Assembly (NCBI GenBank): GCA_910578095.1
Contig: CAJTOZ010000031.1
Location: 1 to 27,959 of the forward strand
Direction of reading: 5' to 3'
Source of the DNA: an uncultured Muribaculaceae bacterium
GTDB lineage: Bacteria; Bacteroidota; Bacteroidia; Bacteroidales; Muribaculaceae
Length of the DNA stretch: 27,959 bases
Below the pieces are notes generated by a model. The model saw nothing but the letters and a program-made list of their open reading frames with translations. It searched no databases and was not told the DNA's origin. Shown here piece after piece: positions 5,864 through 13,618 of this stretch (positions are counted from its first letter, which is position 1; each line of letters opens with the position of its first letter). The translations under genes were made by a program, and so were the position numbers.

Positions 5864-7180
5864 TTAGTTCTTTGTTACTACGAAATATTTAAACTTCTTT
5901 GTGTATTTGTAATGTTCAATTGTTGTAGTACCATTATCATATTCTTCCGCTTTACTTGTATCAAAAACACTAATCAAAAAATATCCATTATCAGCTCCAC
6001 ACCAACCCCAATTAATGTGATTGTAACTATCTACTGATTGTTTCTTATCTACAGCATACCACTCCGCAGCCCTAGGTTCTCTCTTATACTGGGTACGAGT
6101 AATTACAACATGCTTGTATCCGTCTACAATAAAAGCATGTCCCTCTCCTTTATCTGTCTCACCCCGAACATAAATAACACCATCCCCCAAATGATAATAT
6201 GCCCGTGGCATTTCAGCACAGATAGGACGGGGATTGAAACCTAACGTCCTAAATTCCAACAGTGCGGAACGGACATTTTCAATATTAGTTGACGTGCCAT
6301 CTTTATGGCAAACTGAATTGTTGCGTTTGCCCAACTCGTAACACAATTCTGCCAAAGCCTCATCAGCAGGCTCCTTTAATGGCAGTTCATAATTTAGCTC
6401 TATACTATAACTACGCTTATGCTCTTTAATTAGACTCCAATCAACTTTTTTAAACCCAAACTTATCTGAAGAAATATATCTCGGTATTTCAAAGTAACTA
6501 AGCAATAAAACACTTGCTGTAGTTCCACAGCCGGATTTTTTATTTTTGAAATACACTCCTTCAGGATAAATTTGTCCCCAATTGAATGGCACACGCGGCT
6601 CTACACTATACGTCTGAGTAGTTGTCTCCCACTTATACTGAGGCGTGTCTAACCACGGATTTATATCTCCACCGGACCAATCTGGATTAGGCAATATAAT
6701 TGTTGAACTATCTATAGGCGTGCAGTCACGTTCGAAATTTCCATTAATAGCATAGTCCAGCCCTTCGAAGAACATTGCGGCCCCGGGATTGTCAATGCTA
6801 TCAGGGTGCTCCACATTACCTTTCTCCGTTACAGCAAGAATTGTATTAGGATAACGGCGGTCGGCAGCAATAACAGCGTAGCCCTCGTTGTCTTCAAGAT
6901 TCACAATATAGTAGGAGGTGTCGGCAGCTGCAGAACGGCCCATCGTGCGACTTGCAATGGGTTTCACATCCTTCACAATCTTGACACTGCGGGAAGTTCC
7001 ATAGAAATGGGCGAAAGCCTCCATTGCACAAGCTGAGGCTTCTTCGGGCGTACGAATGACAGACATAGGGGCGCCGAGCTCAGTTTTCTCGGAAGCGGTA
7101 GGCGGGTTCTGCGGCTCATCCATGGTAGAGCACGCGTACATGCCCAAGACAGCAAACATAGCGTAAAAAGCTTTTTTCAT
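5864..7180 (-). CDS. C10-family (streptopain-like) cysteine protease lipoprotein
   Basis: A 438-residue secreted papain-fold protease precursor. The N-terminus has a lipoprotein-like signal (GMYACS, Cys17; the lipobox is imperfect). Residues ~40-130 look like the inhibitory propeptide (SYYIVNLEDNEGYAVIAADR then ILAVTEKGNV), which keeps such enzymes inactive until cleaved. The catalytic domain carries the active-site Cys218 in SGCGTTASVLLLSYFEIP, the catalytic His348 in GHAFIVDGY, and the INWGWCGADNGYF block (390-401) that positions the histidine, so all key residues are present. Relatives are streptococcal SpeB and Bacteroides fragilis Bfp proteases, which degrade host proteins. It is the first gene of a likely operon with three serpins, 13 bases before the first. 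The gene is markedly AT-rich (22 of 60 bases are G or C in lines 6361 and 6481) compared with its surroundings, which suggests transfer. Substrates unknown. Confidence 0.92.
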   Translation of the reverse strand: MKKAFYAMFAVLGMYACSTMDEPQNPPTASEKTELGAPMSVIRTPEEASACAMEAFAHFYGTSRSVKIVKDVKPIASRTMGRSAAADTSYYIVNLEDNEGYAVIAADRRYPNTILAVTEKGNVEHPDSIDNPGAAMFFEGLDYAINGNFERDCTPIDSSTIILPNPDWSGGDINPWLDTPQYKWETTTQTYSVEPRVPFNWGQIYPEGVYFKNKKSGCGTTASVLLLSYFEIPRYISSDKFGFKKVDWSLIKEHKRSYSIELNYELPLKEPADEALAELCYELGKRNNSVCHKDGTSTNIENVRSALLEFRTLGFNPRPICAEMPRAYYHLGDGVIYVRGETDKGEGHAFIVDGYKHVVITRTQYKREPRAAEWYAVDKKQSVDSYNHINWGWCGADNGYFLISVFDTSKAEEYDNGTTTIEHYKYTKKFKYFVVTKN

Positions 7181-7270
7181 AAGTCTGGATATTAATTGGT
7201 TTGTGTTTTTAAAATTTATGCTGCCAATCGGGAAATAGGTTCAGGACGGTCGCACGCCATGTTATTGCCA

Positions 7271-7302
7271 CAAAGTTAAGATTTATGATTGACAATTGCA
7301 AA
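7271..7302 (-). promoter_or_regulatory. Bacteroidetes housekeeping promoter for the protease-serpin operon
   Basis: On the - strand, TTTG (7299-7302) and TAACTTTG (7271-7278) are separated by exactly 20 bases, matching the Bacteroidetes sigma-70 consensus (TTTG, N19-21, TAnnTTTG). Transcription would start near 7264, giving an ~85-base leader before the protease ATG at 7180. It is the only good promoter I find between 7367 and 2106. Confidence 0.75.
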
Positions 7303-7366
7303 CAATTCGCTGAATATATTATCGATTTGACACAAAGCGATGTATTCTCGCAGCAATTGCGTGGCT

Positions 7367-7732
7367 CTACAATTCCAACTCAGCCTGAAACAGCTGATTT
7401 CCCTCCGTGCGGCAGGATATGTGAATGCACCCGCTTAAAGCCGAAATATCTACGGCATCCTCTTCTCCGCACACATACTGACTGACCACAACGATGCCAT
7501 CGCTAATGATCTCAATCAAGCAGCATCCTTCGTCGGCAGGCAAAACGAAATGCAAAGCATTATCGCATAAATATGCCTCAATCCATACGGATGACGGGGC
7601 GCCGGGCCTACCATGCGGTAGGTTCAGTTTGATCGTTGATGAGGACGGCTGATTTTGATTATCGCCGGCGTAGGTCGGCAGCGACATATTGAAAGCCACC
7701 ATGACAGCAAAAAGGATGAATAGTCGTTTCAT
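7367..7732 (-). CDS. Small secreted DUF3244-like protein
   Basis: A 121-residue protein with a signal peptide (MKRLFILFAVMVAFNMSLPTYA, cleavage after TYA). I start it at the ATG at 7732 rather than the in-frame start at 7768, which would put 12 odd residues before the signal. The mature ~98 residues alternate hydrophobic and polar residues as in a small beta-sandwich (WIEAYLCDNALHFVLPADEG, IEIISDGIVVVSQYV, VDISALSGCIHISCRTEGN). This resembles the DUF3244 family of small secreted Bacteroidetes proteins, of unknown function. It lies 186 bases upstream of the C10 protease in the same direction but before the protease promoter, so it may be a separate unit. In Bacteroides, small inhibitors are sometimes encoded beside C10 proteases; whether this is one is speculation. 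Four cysteines in the mature part could form disulphides. Confidence 0.65.
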   Translation of the reverse strand: MKRLFILFAVMVAFNMSLPTYAGDNQNQPSSSTIKLNLPHGRPGAPSSVWIEAYLCDNALHFVLPADEGCCLIEIISDGIVVVSQYVCGEEDAVDISALSGCIHISCRTEGNQLFQAELEL

Positions 7733-7816
7733 AGCAAAAATGCAATTTATCTTTATTACTGTCCGCAAAACTGCCCTAAGTTCAATTCACGTAAGAGGGG
7801 CATGCAAGCATACCAT

Positions 7817-7839
7817 ACATCGCAAAGCGACAACCCTGT
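7817..7839. repeat. Degenerate single REP copy
   Basis: ACATCGCAAAGCGA followed by CAACCCTGT matches the inverted form of the left half of the 1884-1961 element (ACATCGCAAAGCGA TGTCCCTAC) at 18 of 23 positions. The hairpin core remains but the GTAG end has decayed. Confidence 0.5.
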
Positions 7840-7905
7840 GATATCAAGTTGGGTAATTTTTGCGGATAATCATTTTTATCTTTTCGCAAAATTACTAATT
7901 GAAAA

Positions 7906-7928
7906 GCCTTGAAAACAAATTTCAAGGC
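7906..7928. terminator. Bidirectional-looking terminator below the TPR/HTH gene
   Basis: GCCTTGAAA (7906-7914) pairs perfectly with TTTCAAGGC (7920-7928) around a five-base loop. On the - strand it is followed by TTTTCAATT and on the + strand by AATTTTCG. It would end transcripts coming from the gene that stops at 8086. Confidence 0.6.
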
Positions 7929-7952
7929 AATTTTCGTTAGGCTTCACCTTTC

Positions 7953-7981
7953 TGTAATGCGCTTATAATAAGCGCATTACA
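7953..7981. repeat. Perfect 13-bp palindrome with 3-base loop
   Basis: TGTAATGCGCTTA (7953-7965), loop TAA, TAAGCGCATTACA (7969-7981). The arm sequence AGCGCATTAC recurs once more at 8080-8089, over the stop codon of the TPR/HTH gene. There is no T-run, so it looks more like a protein-binding or mobile-element palindrome than a terminator. Confidence 0.8.
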
Positions 7982-7991
7982 TATAAAGTTT

Positions 7992-8062
7992 TCCGCGCAA
8001 ATTAGGCTTAGCGGTAACCCATTGACAATCAATAAGTTACACCGCCATCCGCGCAACATTAG
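7992..8062. repeat. Short direct repeats flanking an imperfect hairpin
   Basis: TCCGCGCAAATTAG (7992-8005) and TCCGCGCAACATTAG (8048-8062) flank an imperfect hairpin: GCGGT 8011-8015 with ACCGC 8041-8045, and inner ATTGA with TCAAT. It belongs to the palindrome-rich gene-free stretch 7733-8085, which otherwise shows no coding potential. Confidence 0.45.
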
Positions 8063-8085
8063 CAAAAATCTTGTAAATCAGCGCA

Positions 8086-9708
8086 TTACGAGAGATAGCG
8101 CGAGTAGCCGAGATATTTTTCTTCGCCCAGTTCTTTCAACTTTCTTTTAAGCCGCTTTTTTCTGTCGTACACTGTTGTCACCCTATCTTCTCCAAGAATT
8201 GCCGCAATGGTATTGATAGAGAAGCCAAACACTGAAAACAGGAACAGGCTGCAATCGGCCTTTTTCAAATTCGGGAGGTCGGTCTTCAGCTTTTCCATCA
8301 CACCATCAAAATTGTCATTGGCATAGCGCTCGAGTTTGTCGTACTCTTCGGTGCCTTCCCGGAGGCTGCGCACCATATCGTTTATCACTCGCGTGAGTTT
8401 GGCGTATGGAATGTCGCCGGTGCGGCTTTCAAAGTATGCTTTACAGAAGTTGTCGAACACATCGTAACGGGACTGCATCAGCCGCCGGATAGTATCCTGC
8501 GCCACAGAGCATTCCTCCTCTTTGCTGAAATAGGCATCCTTCAATTCCTGCGCCATCATGAGGGCATGGCTCAATTTTTCTTCTTTGCGTTTTCTATATA
8601 TAATAATGTAGGCGCCCAGCGCCACGCACACCAGCAACGCACAGGCCACCATAAGGCCGCTTCTCAGCCTGGTCTTCTGAAATTCCGCTTCCCTCAGCTC
8701 CTTGTCCTTGCTATAGTAGTCGGTGATGCTTCCGCTTATATTCTGCGAGGTCACCTTGCTTAACAATTTCTCGGTATCGTAGTACAATTTTTCAAGCGCT
8801 TCGTAGGCCTTGACGGTATCTCCTACCATCGAATAAATGCGCACCGCCAGCAGAGGATCGCATTCTCCGTTTTTGGAAAACTCGTCGGCCACACGCTGCG
8901 CGGCCGACAGATCGCCCTCATTGGCATAACCCAGCCCCATAAACGCGACGTCCCGCTCGTCAAGTTCGTATTTGGTGTCCAAGAGCCTGTACACTTCTAT
9001 GGACTCCCTATATTTACCGCTTGCGTACAGCGACCGCCCCAGACATCTCAGCACCTCGCTCTCCAACGACGCGTTTCCTGAAATCTCGGCCGAATCCCTC
9101 ACCTGCCGGAAAACACCGGTGGCCTTGTCGTACTCCTCGTGGTTGTGCAGGCCGATGCCTAAATCAAGCATCTCATACAGGGCATGCAGTCTGTGGCCCG
9201 ACTTCTCAAAATAATCATAAGATACATAACGGTATTTCTTCTCCTCGGGTGCGTTCAACATACGGCAGTAGTTATCGGCAATCCCGCGTGCGGTCATAGC
9301 CGCCCAGAAGTCGGAGCCGGCCTCCTTGGCAGCATCATGCGCTCCGAGCAGGGTCACAAGGCTGCGGGCATGGCTGCCGGAATGGAAGTAAACGAGGCCG
9401 AGATAATATCGCGACATGGCATAGTGGAGGGGGTCGCGCTTTTCATCATAGTAGGCTATCGCCGGGGCGATTATAGAGTCGGCAGCTATATCCGCCTGGG
9501 CTATGTCGAGCGCCCGCGACAACAGAATGGCATAGAGCGCGGCATCCGAGCGCGACAATTCCCCGGCATCCACATCCTGCAGGAGCATGAGTGCGGAATC
9601 GGGGTGTAGCTCCAGGAGTTCCCCGGCCCGGCGAAGGACGGGAGCATCGTCGGGGCGGGAGCAGGCGCCGGCGAATAGCAGAAGCATGGCAAAAAGCAGG
9701 TGTTTCAT
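8086..9708 (-). CDS. TPR-containing membrane regulator with cytoplasmic helix-turn-helix
   Basis: A 540-residue protein. I place the start at the ATG at 9708, which gives a signal or lipoprotein-like N-terminus (MKHLLFAMLLLFAGAC); the open frame running further upstream is antisense-free noise inside the ClC gene. Residues ~20-330 are helical repeats of TPR type (for example YYLGLVYFHSGSHARSL and LGRSLYASGKYRESIEVY), predicted periplasmic. One membrane span follows (~350-371, LMVACALLVCVALGAYIII) with basic residues after it. The cytoplasmic part ends in an HTH-like region (~485-525, FSVFGFSINTIAAILGEDRV then TVYDRKKRLKRKL). This periplasmic sensor, span and HTH design is common in Bacteroidetes and suggests a one-component signal-responsive regulator; ligand and targets are unknown. 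It is last in the - strand gene chain, 29 bases after the ClC gene. Confidence 0.75.
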   Translation of the reverse strand: MKHLLFAMLLLFAGACSRPDDAPVLRRAGELLELHPDSALMLLQDVDAGELSRSDAALYAILLSRALDIAQADIAADSIIAPAIAYYDEKRDPLHYAMSRYYLGLVYFHSGSHARSLVTLLGAHDAAKEAGSDFWAAMTARGIADNYCRMLNAPEEKKYRYVSYDYFEKSGHRLHALYEMLDLGIGLHNHEEYDKATGVFRQVRDSAEISGNASLESEVLRCLGRSLYASGKYRESIEVYRLLDTKYELDERDVAFMGLGYANEGDLSAAQRVADEFSKNGECDPLLAVRIYSMVGDTVKAYEALEKLYYDTEKLLSKVTSQNISGSITDYYSKDKELREAEFQKTRLRSGLMVACALLVCVALGAYIIIYRKRKEEKLSHALMMAQELKDAYFSKEEECSVAQDTIRRLMQSRYDVFDNFCKAYFESRTGDIPYAKLTRVINDMVRSLREGTEEYDKLERYANDNFDGVMEKLKTDLPNLKKADCSLFLFSVFGFSINTIAAILGEDRVTTVYDRKKRLKRKLKELGEEKYLGYSRYLS

Positions 9709-9737
9709 AGCAGATAAAGGTGGATTGGCGGGAAAAA

Positions 9738-11615
9738 TCAGTCTTCGCAGAAGTGGCGGAGCACACGGCGATAGGAGGTGAAAATCTTGCTTTTGCTCAC
9801 AAAGCCCACATAGCGGCCGTCGTGCACCACGGGCAGATTCCATGCGCCGGTATCGTCGAAGATCTTCATCACACGGTCCATGCTCATGGTGGTGTCGATG
9901 CGGGCGGGCGGGATGGACATGAATTTGCTCACATACATCTTGCGATACAGGTCGGGGCGGAACATTATGTTGCGTATCTCGTCGAGCACCACCACGCCTT
10001 TGAGCATGCCGTCGGCATCGACCACCGGAAAGAGATTGCGGCTGCTTTTGGCTATGGTGTCGACCATATCCTTGAGCGACATCTCGGGGCGCACGGTGAG
10101 GAAATCGGTCTCGATCACGTTGTCGATCTTCAGCAGGGTGAGCACGGCTTTGTCCTTGTGGTGGGTGATGAGCTCTCCGCGCTTGGCCAGACGCATGGTG
10201 TAGATGCTGTATGGCTCGAAAATCTTGATGGTGCCGTAGGCTATGGTACTGACTATGAGCAGCGGCAGAAAGAGGTCGTAGCCGCCGGTGAGCTCGGCGG
10301 TGAGGAAGATGGCCATCAATGGCGCGTGCATGACGCCGCTCATGACACCCGCCATGCCTATGAGGGCGAAGTTTTTGGTGCTGAGCACGGTGTCGAAGCC
10401 CATCATATTGGCCACGAAAGCGAAGAGAAAGCCCGTCATGCAGCCCACATAAAGGGAGGGCGCGAAGGTGCCGCCCACACCACCGGCGCCATTGGTGGCG
10501 GAGGTGGCGAAAGCCTTGGAGAGTATAATGACGGCGATGAACAGGACCAGAAACCATGTCTCGCGGCCCTCGGCGTAGAAGATGGAGCCGTTGAGTATGG
10601 ACGACGTGTCGCCGTTGAGCAGGCCCGTGATGGCGCCGTAGCCTTCGCCGTAGAGAGGAGGCAGAAGAAACACCAGCGCCGATAGTATAGCGCAGCCCAC
10701 GGCGGTGCGGCCCCAGGGATTGCGGAAGCGGCCGAAGAAGTTCTCCATCATGTTCATGGCGCGGGTGAAGTAGAGCGATACCAGCCCGCACACCACTCCG
10801 AGCACTATGGCAAACGGTATCTTGGCCACATAGAAGTCGTCGCTCTGCACAAAGAAGAATTCAAAATCGTAGCCGGTGTAGGCATAGGCTATGGTGGCGG
10901 AGGTGATGGAGGCTATGAGCAGGGGCATCACGCTGACGGTGGTGAGGTCGAGCATCAGCACCTCGAGCGTGAACAGCATGCCGGCTATGGGGGCCTTGAA
11001 GATGCCGGCGATACCGGCGGCGGCTCCGCATCCCACGAGTATCATGAGGATGCGCGGCGAGAGGCGGAACATCGAGCCGAGATTGGAACCTATGGCTGCG
11101 CCGGTGTAGACGATGGGTCCCTCGGCACCCACGGAGCCGCCGAATCCGATCGTGACCGACGACGCCACCACGGAGGTGTAGATATTGTGGCGCTTCAGGC
11201 GGCTTTTGTTCTGGGATATGGCGTAGAGCACGCGTGTGACACCGTGGGAAATGTTGTCCTTTACCACGTAGCGCACATACAGCGCCACGAGCACAACGCC
11301 CACGGCAGGCAGCAGAAAGTAGAGGTAGTTGGCCTGGTCGATGCTGATGTGGACGGTGAGGATGCGGCTGATGGTGTGTATGAGCCACTTGAGCACCATG
11401 GCCGCAAGGCCTGCGAAGATGCCCACGAAGAGCGCCAGCACGAGCACGAAGTCTTTTTCCTTGACATGGCGCTCGCGCCATTGTATGAAGCGCATCAGGG
11501 CGGCGTGGAGAGTGCGCGGGAGCGGCGTGCGGCCGGTTTCGGCACCGAGTTCCTCATCGTCGTCGCGCAGGCCGTAGTCGGGGCCCTGTGGCTCTTGCTT
11601 ATGTCGGTCGGTCAT
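9738..11615 (-). CDS. ClC-family chloride channel/transporter with C-terminal CBS pair
   Basis: A 625-residue inner-membrane protein. Residues ~55-475 form the ClC pore domain. Anion-site motifs are present: GFGGSVGAEGP (158-167, with gating Glu165), GGTFAP (381-386) and a C-terminal helix EPYSIY. Residues ~500-625 form two CBS domains (LTVRPEMSLKDMVDTI then FPVVDADGMLKGVVV, and a second ending WNLPVVHDGRYVGFVS), which in relatives bind adenine nucleotides and regulate gating. At the position of the internal proton glutamate of E. coli ClC-ec1 (Glu203 in FIIEEM) this protein has FTLEVL, that is Val219, as in ClC channels rather than H+/Cl- exchangers. The N-terminal ~50 residues are hydrophilic. 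It sits 45 bases downstream of the sugar transferase gene and 29 bases before the TPR/HTH regulator. Role probably in anion or pH homeostasis. Confidence 0.92.
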   Translation of the reverse strand: MTDRHKQEPQGPDYGLRDDDEELGAETGRTPLPRTLHAALMRFIQWRERHVKEKDFVLVLALFVGIFAGLAAMVLKWLIHTISRILTVHISIDQANYLYFLLPAVGVVLVALYVRYVVKDNISHGVTRVLYAISQNKSRLKRHNIYTSVVASSVTIGFGGSVGAEGPIVYTGAAIGSNLGSMFRLSPRILMILVGCGAAAGIAGIFKAPIAGMLFTLEVLMLDLTTVSVMPLLIASITSATIAYAYTGYDFEFFFVQSDDFYVAKIPFAIVLGVVCGLVSLYFTRAMNMMENFFGRFRNPWGRTAVGCAILSALVFLLPPLYGEGYGAITGLLNGDTSSILNGSIFYAEGRETWFLVLFIAVIILSKAFATSATNGAGGVGGTFAPSLYVGCMTGFLFAFVANMMGFDTVLSTKNFALIGMAGVMSGVMHAPLMAIFLTAELTGGYDLFLPLLIVSTIAYGTIKIFEPYSIYTMRLAKRGELITHHKDKAVLTLLKIDNVIETDFLTVRPEMSLKDMVDTIAKSSRNLFPVVDADGMLKGVVVLDEIRNIMFRPDLYRKMYVSKFMSIPPARIDTTMSMDRVMKIFDDTGAWNLPVVHDGRYVGFVSKSKIFTSYRRVLRHFCED

Positions 11616-11660
11616 GATTGTCGGGTGTGTGGATGAATGATTGTTGTGGATGGATGTCTC

Positions 11661-13052
11661 TCACACGCCTTTGCCCGTGAGGACAGTGTTGATGGTGTGG
11701 AGTATTATGCGCAGGTCTACGCCCAGCGACACATTTTCTATATATATCATATCGTAGGACAGGCGTTCGAGCATCTCGTCGACGGAGCAGGCATAGCCGT
11801 GCTTCACGACACCCCACGATGTCAGGCCGGGACGCACACGGTGCAGCAGCGCCACATAAGGGGCGCGCTCGGCCATCAGGCGCTCGAAATGTTCGCGCTC
11901 GGGCCGCGGCCCCACGAGGCTCATCTGCCCGAGCAGCACATTCCAGAACTGCGGCAGTTCGTCGAGCCTGTACTTGCGCAACACGGCGCCAACACGTGTG
12001 ATGCGCGGGTCGCCGTCGCGGCTCAGCTGCGGGCCGGCGGCCTCGGCATCGGGCCGCATGGTCCGGAATTTGTAGATGCGGAAGAGGCGCCCGCGGTAGC
12101 CCACGCGTTCCTGGCTGTACAACGCGGGGCCGGCCGAATCGGCTTTCACTGCGATGGCCAGCACGGCATATACGGGCAGGAGCGCCACCATGGCCAGGGC
12201 CGACACCACGATGTCGCCGATGCGCTTGAGATTGGCCGTGCAAGCCGACATGCCCGGCGAACTGATGTTGATCAGGGGCTCGTTGGACACGGATTGCACG
12301 CGCGGACGCATTGTCAGCAGATTGTAGCGGTCGGGGGCCATGTACACGTTGCAGCCCAGGGGAATGAAACGCGACATGAGGTCGGCGGTGCGTGCCATGT
12401 CGGTGCTCTCGTCGGCTATGATGATGTTGCGCACGCGTCCCTGCTCCACCATGAGCGCCGCATCGTCGAGCGACATGGCGCCGTCGGCGGCGCCATCGGT
12501 GGCGAAACCCGCTATGCGCAGCCCTGTCTTGGCAGGCGCACGCTCCACGCGCGCTGCCAGAGCCCTGGCTTTGGGCCCGGCACCCACCACTATGGCGTCG
12601 AAACCGAGACGCCCGCTGCGGATGCGGCGGCGTGTGTGGGCCGTGATGTAGTGGCGCCCGGCATATACGGGCACTGCCAGCAGCGCCCACAGGATGGCCA
12701 GCAGCTGGTAGTTGAGCAGGCGCTCGGGGATGTCGTCGTTGACGAGGACGGCGAAAAACATCATGAGAGCGGCCACAGCCGACACGCCGGCGGTGTTGAG
12801 CACATCGTCCACCCGCGATTTGAAGTATGGATGGTTGTAGTAGCCCGACAAGGCGTAGATCCCCACGGCGAGCAATGGCAGCAGCACCTGCCCCAGCACC
12901 ACAGGTGGCAGCGCCATGAAGTGCCCCACGCTCCCTACCCAACCGATGGGCAGCGAACGGAAGCGCACGTAGTTGAACACCAGCCACCCGATGTTCAGCA
13001 TCACATAGTCGCAGGCGATGTATCGCAAGCGTTGTCGGTACAGCGGATCCAT
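11661..13052 (-). CDS. Undecaprenyl-phosphate sugar phosphotransferase (WbaP/WcaJ type)
   Basis: A 463-residue polyisoprenyl-phosphate hexose-1-phosphate transferase. It should move a sugar phosphate from a nucleotide sugar to undecaprenyl phosphate at the inner membrane, the first step of an exopolysaccharide or capsule repeat unit. Four N-terminal hydrophobic segments (roughly residues 12-29, 50-70, 88-104 and 115-131) precede a Rossmann-like region (FDAIVVGAGPKARALAARVE, 151-170). The catalytic domain starts with KRIGDIVVSA (276-285) and contains YSQERVGYRGRLFRIYKFRT, the catalytic Asp364-Glu365 pair in KYRLDELPQFWNVL, and MSLVGPRPE (377-385). It is five bases downstream of the Sua5-like gene and near a CpsB-type phosphatase, which fits a role in regulated polysaccharide export. 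No glycosyltransferases, Wzx or Wzy are nearby, so the rest of the cluster is elsewhere. The specific sugar cannot be told. Confidence 0.92.
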   Translation of the reverse strand: MDPLYRQRLRYIACDYVMLNIGWLVFNYVRFRSLPIGWVGSVGHFMALPPVVLGQVLLPLLAVGIYALSGYYNHPYFKSRVDDVLNTAGVSAVAALMMFFAVLVNDDIPERLLNYQLLAILWALLAVPVYAGRHYITAHTRRRIRSGRLGFDAIVVGAGPKARALAARVERAPAKTGLRIAGFATDGAADGAMSLDDAALMVEQGRVRNIIIADESTDMARTADLMSRFIPLGCNVYMAPDRYNLLTMRPRVQSVSNEPLINISSPGMSACTANLKRIGDIVVSALAMVALLPVYAVLAIAVKADSAGPALYSQERVGYRGRLFRIYKFRTMRPDAEAAGPQLSRDGDPRITRVGAVLRKYRLDELPQFWNVLLGQMSLVGPRPEREHFERLMAERAPYVALLHRVRPGLTSWGVVKHGYACSVDEMLERLSYDMIYIENVSLGVDLRIILHTINTVLTGKGV

Positions 13053-13057
13053 GCGGT

Positions 13058-13618
13058 CTACTTACGCAGGATTTTGAACACTCCGCCGTCGCCGAGCTTG
13101 ATTACTGTCGATGGTTTTCCGGCTGCGGGAGGCGCGTCGGAGGGGTCGACCACGGCATCCACAGCATCGAGTATCTCGGCGGAGATGTCGGCGAGGCTCG
13201 CCGGAGCCGGCTCGCCGCTGATATTGGCCGATGTGGACACAAGAGGCTTGCGCCAACGCCTGAACAGCGGGAGAGGCACAATGCGCACCCCTGCCGAGCC
13301 GTCGTCGGCCAACAGCTCGGGAGCCAGGCCGCGGGGATGGTCGTACACCACCGTCAGCGGCTCCACCGCCGCCTCTATGAGCTCATAGCCCACATCGGGG
13401 ATGTCGTCGACCCACCGCTCGAGCATGGCCACATCGGCCACGAGCGTGATGAGCGCCTTGGCCTCGGCCCGGCGCTTGATGGCAAACACACGGCGCACAG
13501 CCTCGCTGCACGTGGCATCGCAACCTATACCCCAAACTGTCTCTGTGGGATAGGCTATCACGCCGCCGCGGGCCAGCACGGCCGCGGCCTCTGAACTGGA
13601 TATGATTTTGTCAGTCAC
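13058..13618 (-). CDS. Sua5/YciO/YrdC-family protein, probable threonylcarbamoyl-AMP synthase
   Basis: A 186-residue cytoplasmic protein of the YrdC fold. TsaC/Sua5 enzymes make threonylcarbamoyl-adenylate from threonine, bicarbonate and ATP for the t6A modification of ANN-decoding tRNAs. Visible motifs: GGVIAYPTETVWGIGCDA, the basic KRRAEAKAL corresponding to the family's K-x-R...K-P-L site, LVSTSANISGEPAP with the S-T-S-A-N nucleotide-site block, and GKPSTVIKL near the end. The length fits TsaC (no extra Sua5 domain). The start is a GTG at 13616-13618; it overlaps the end of the phosphatase gene by 8 bases, so translation is probably coupled. The family also contains YciO paralogues of uncertain role, so the exact function is likely rather than certain. 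Confidence 0.88.
   Translation of the reverse strand: MTDKIISSSEAAAVLARGGVIAYPTETVWGIGCDATCSEAVRRVFAIKRRAEAKALITLVADVAMLERWVDDIPDVGYELIEAAVEPLTVVYDHPRGLAPELLADDGSAGVRIVPLPLFRRWRKPLVSTSANISGEPAPASLADISAEILDAVDAVVDPSDAPPAAGKPSTVIKLGDGGVFKILRK

Noticed and set aside
9709..10791. N-terminal extension of the TPR/HTH gene, making a 901-residue protein
   Set aside because: It lies inside the ClC coding region on the same strand in another frame, is rich in His and Arg with low-complexity shadow composition, and the ATG at 9708 begins a proper signal peptide.
11599..12987. 462-residue - strand open frame overlapping the sugar transferase
   Set aside because: Arg/His-rich out-of-frame shadow of the transferase; no motif, and it also runs into the ClC start.
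11637..13388. 583-residue + strand open frame opposite the sugar transferase
   Set aside because: Antisense shadow in GC-rich DNA; the - strand frames carry recognisable catalytic motifs and this one has none.
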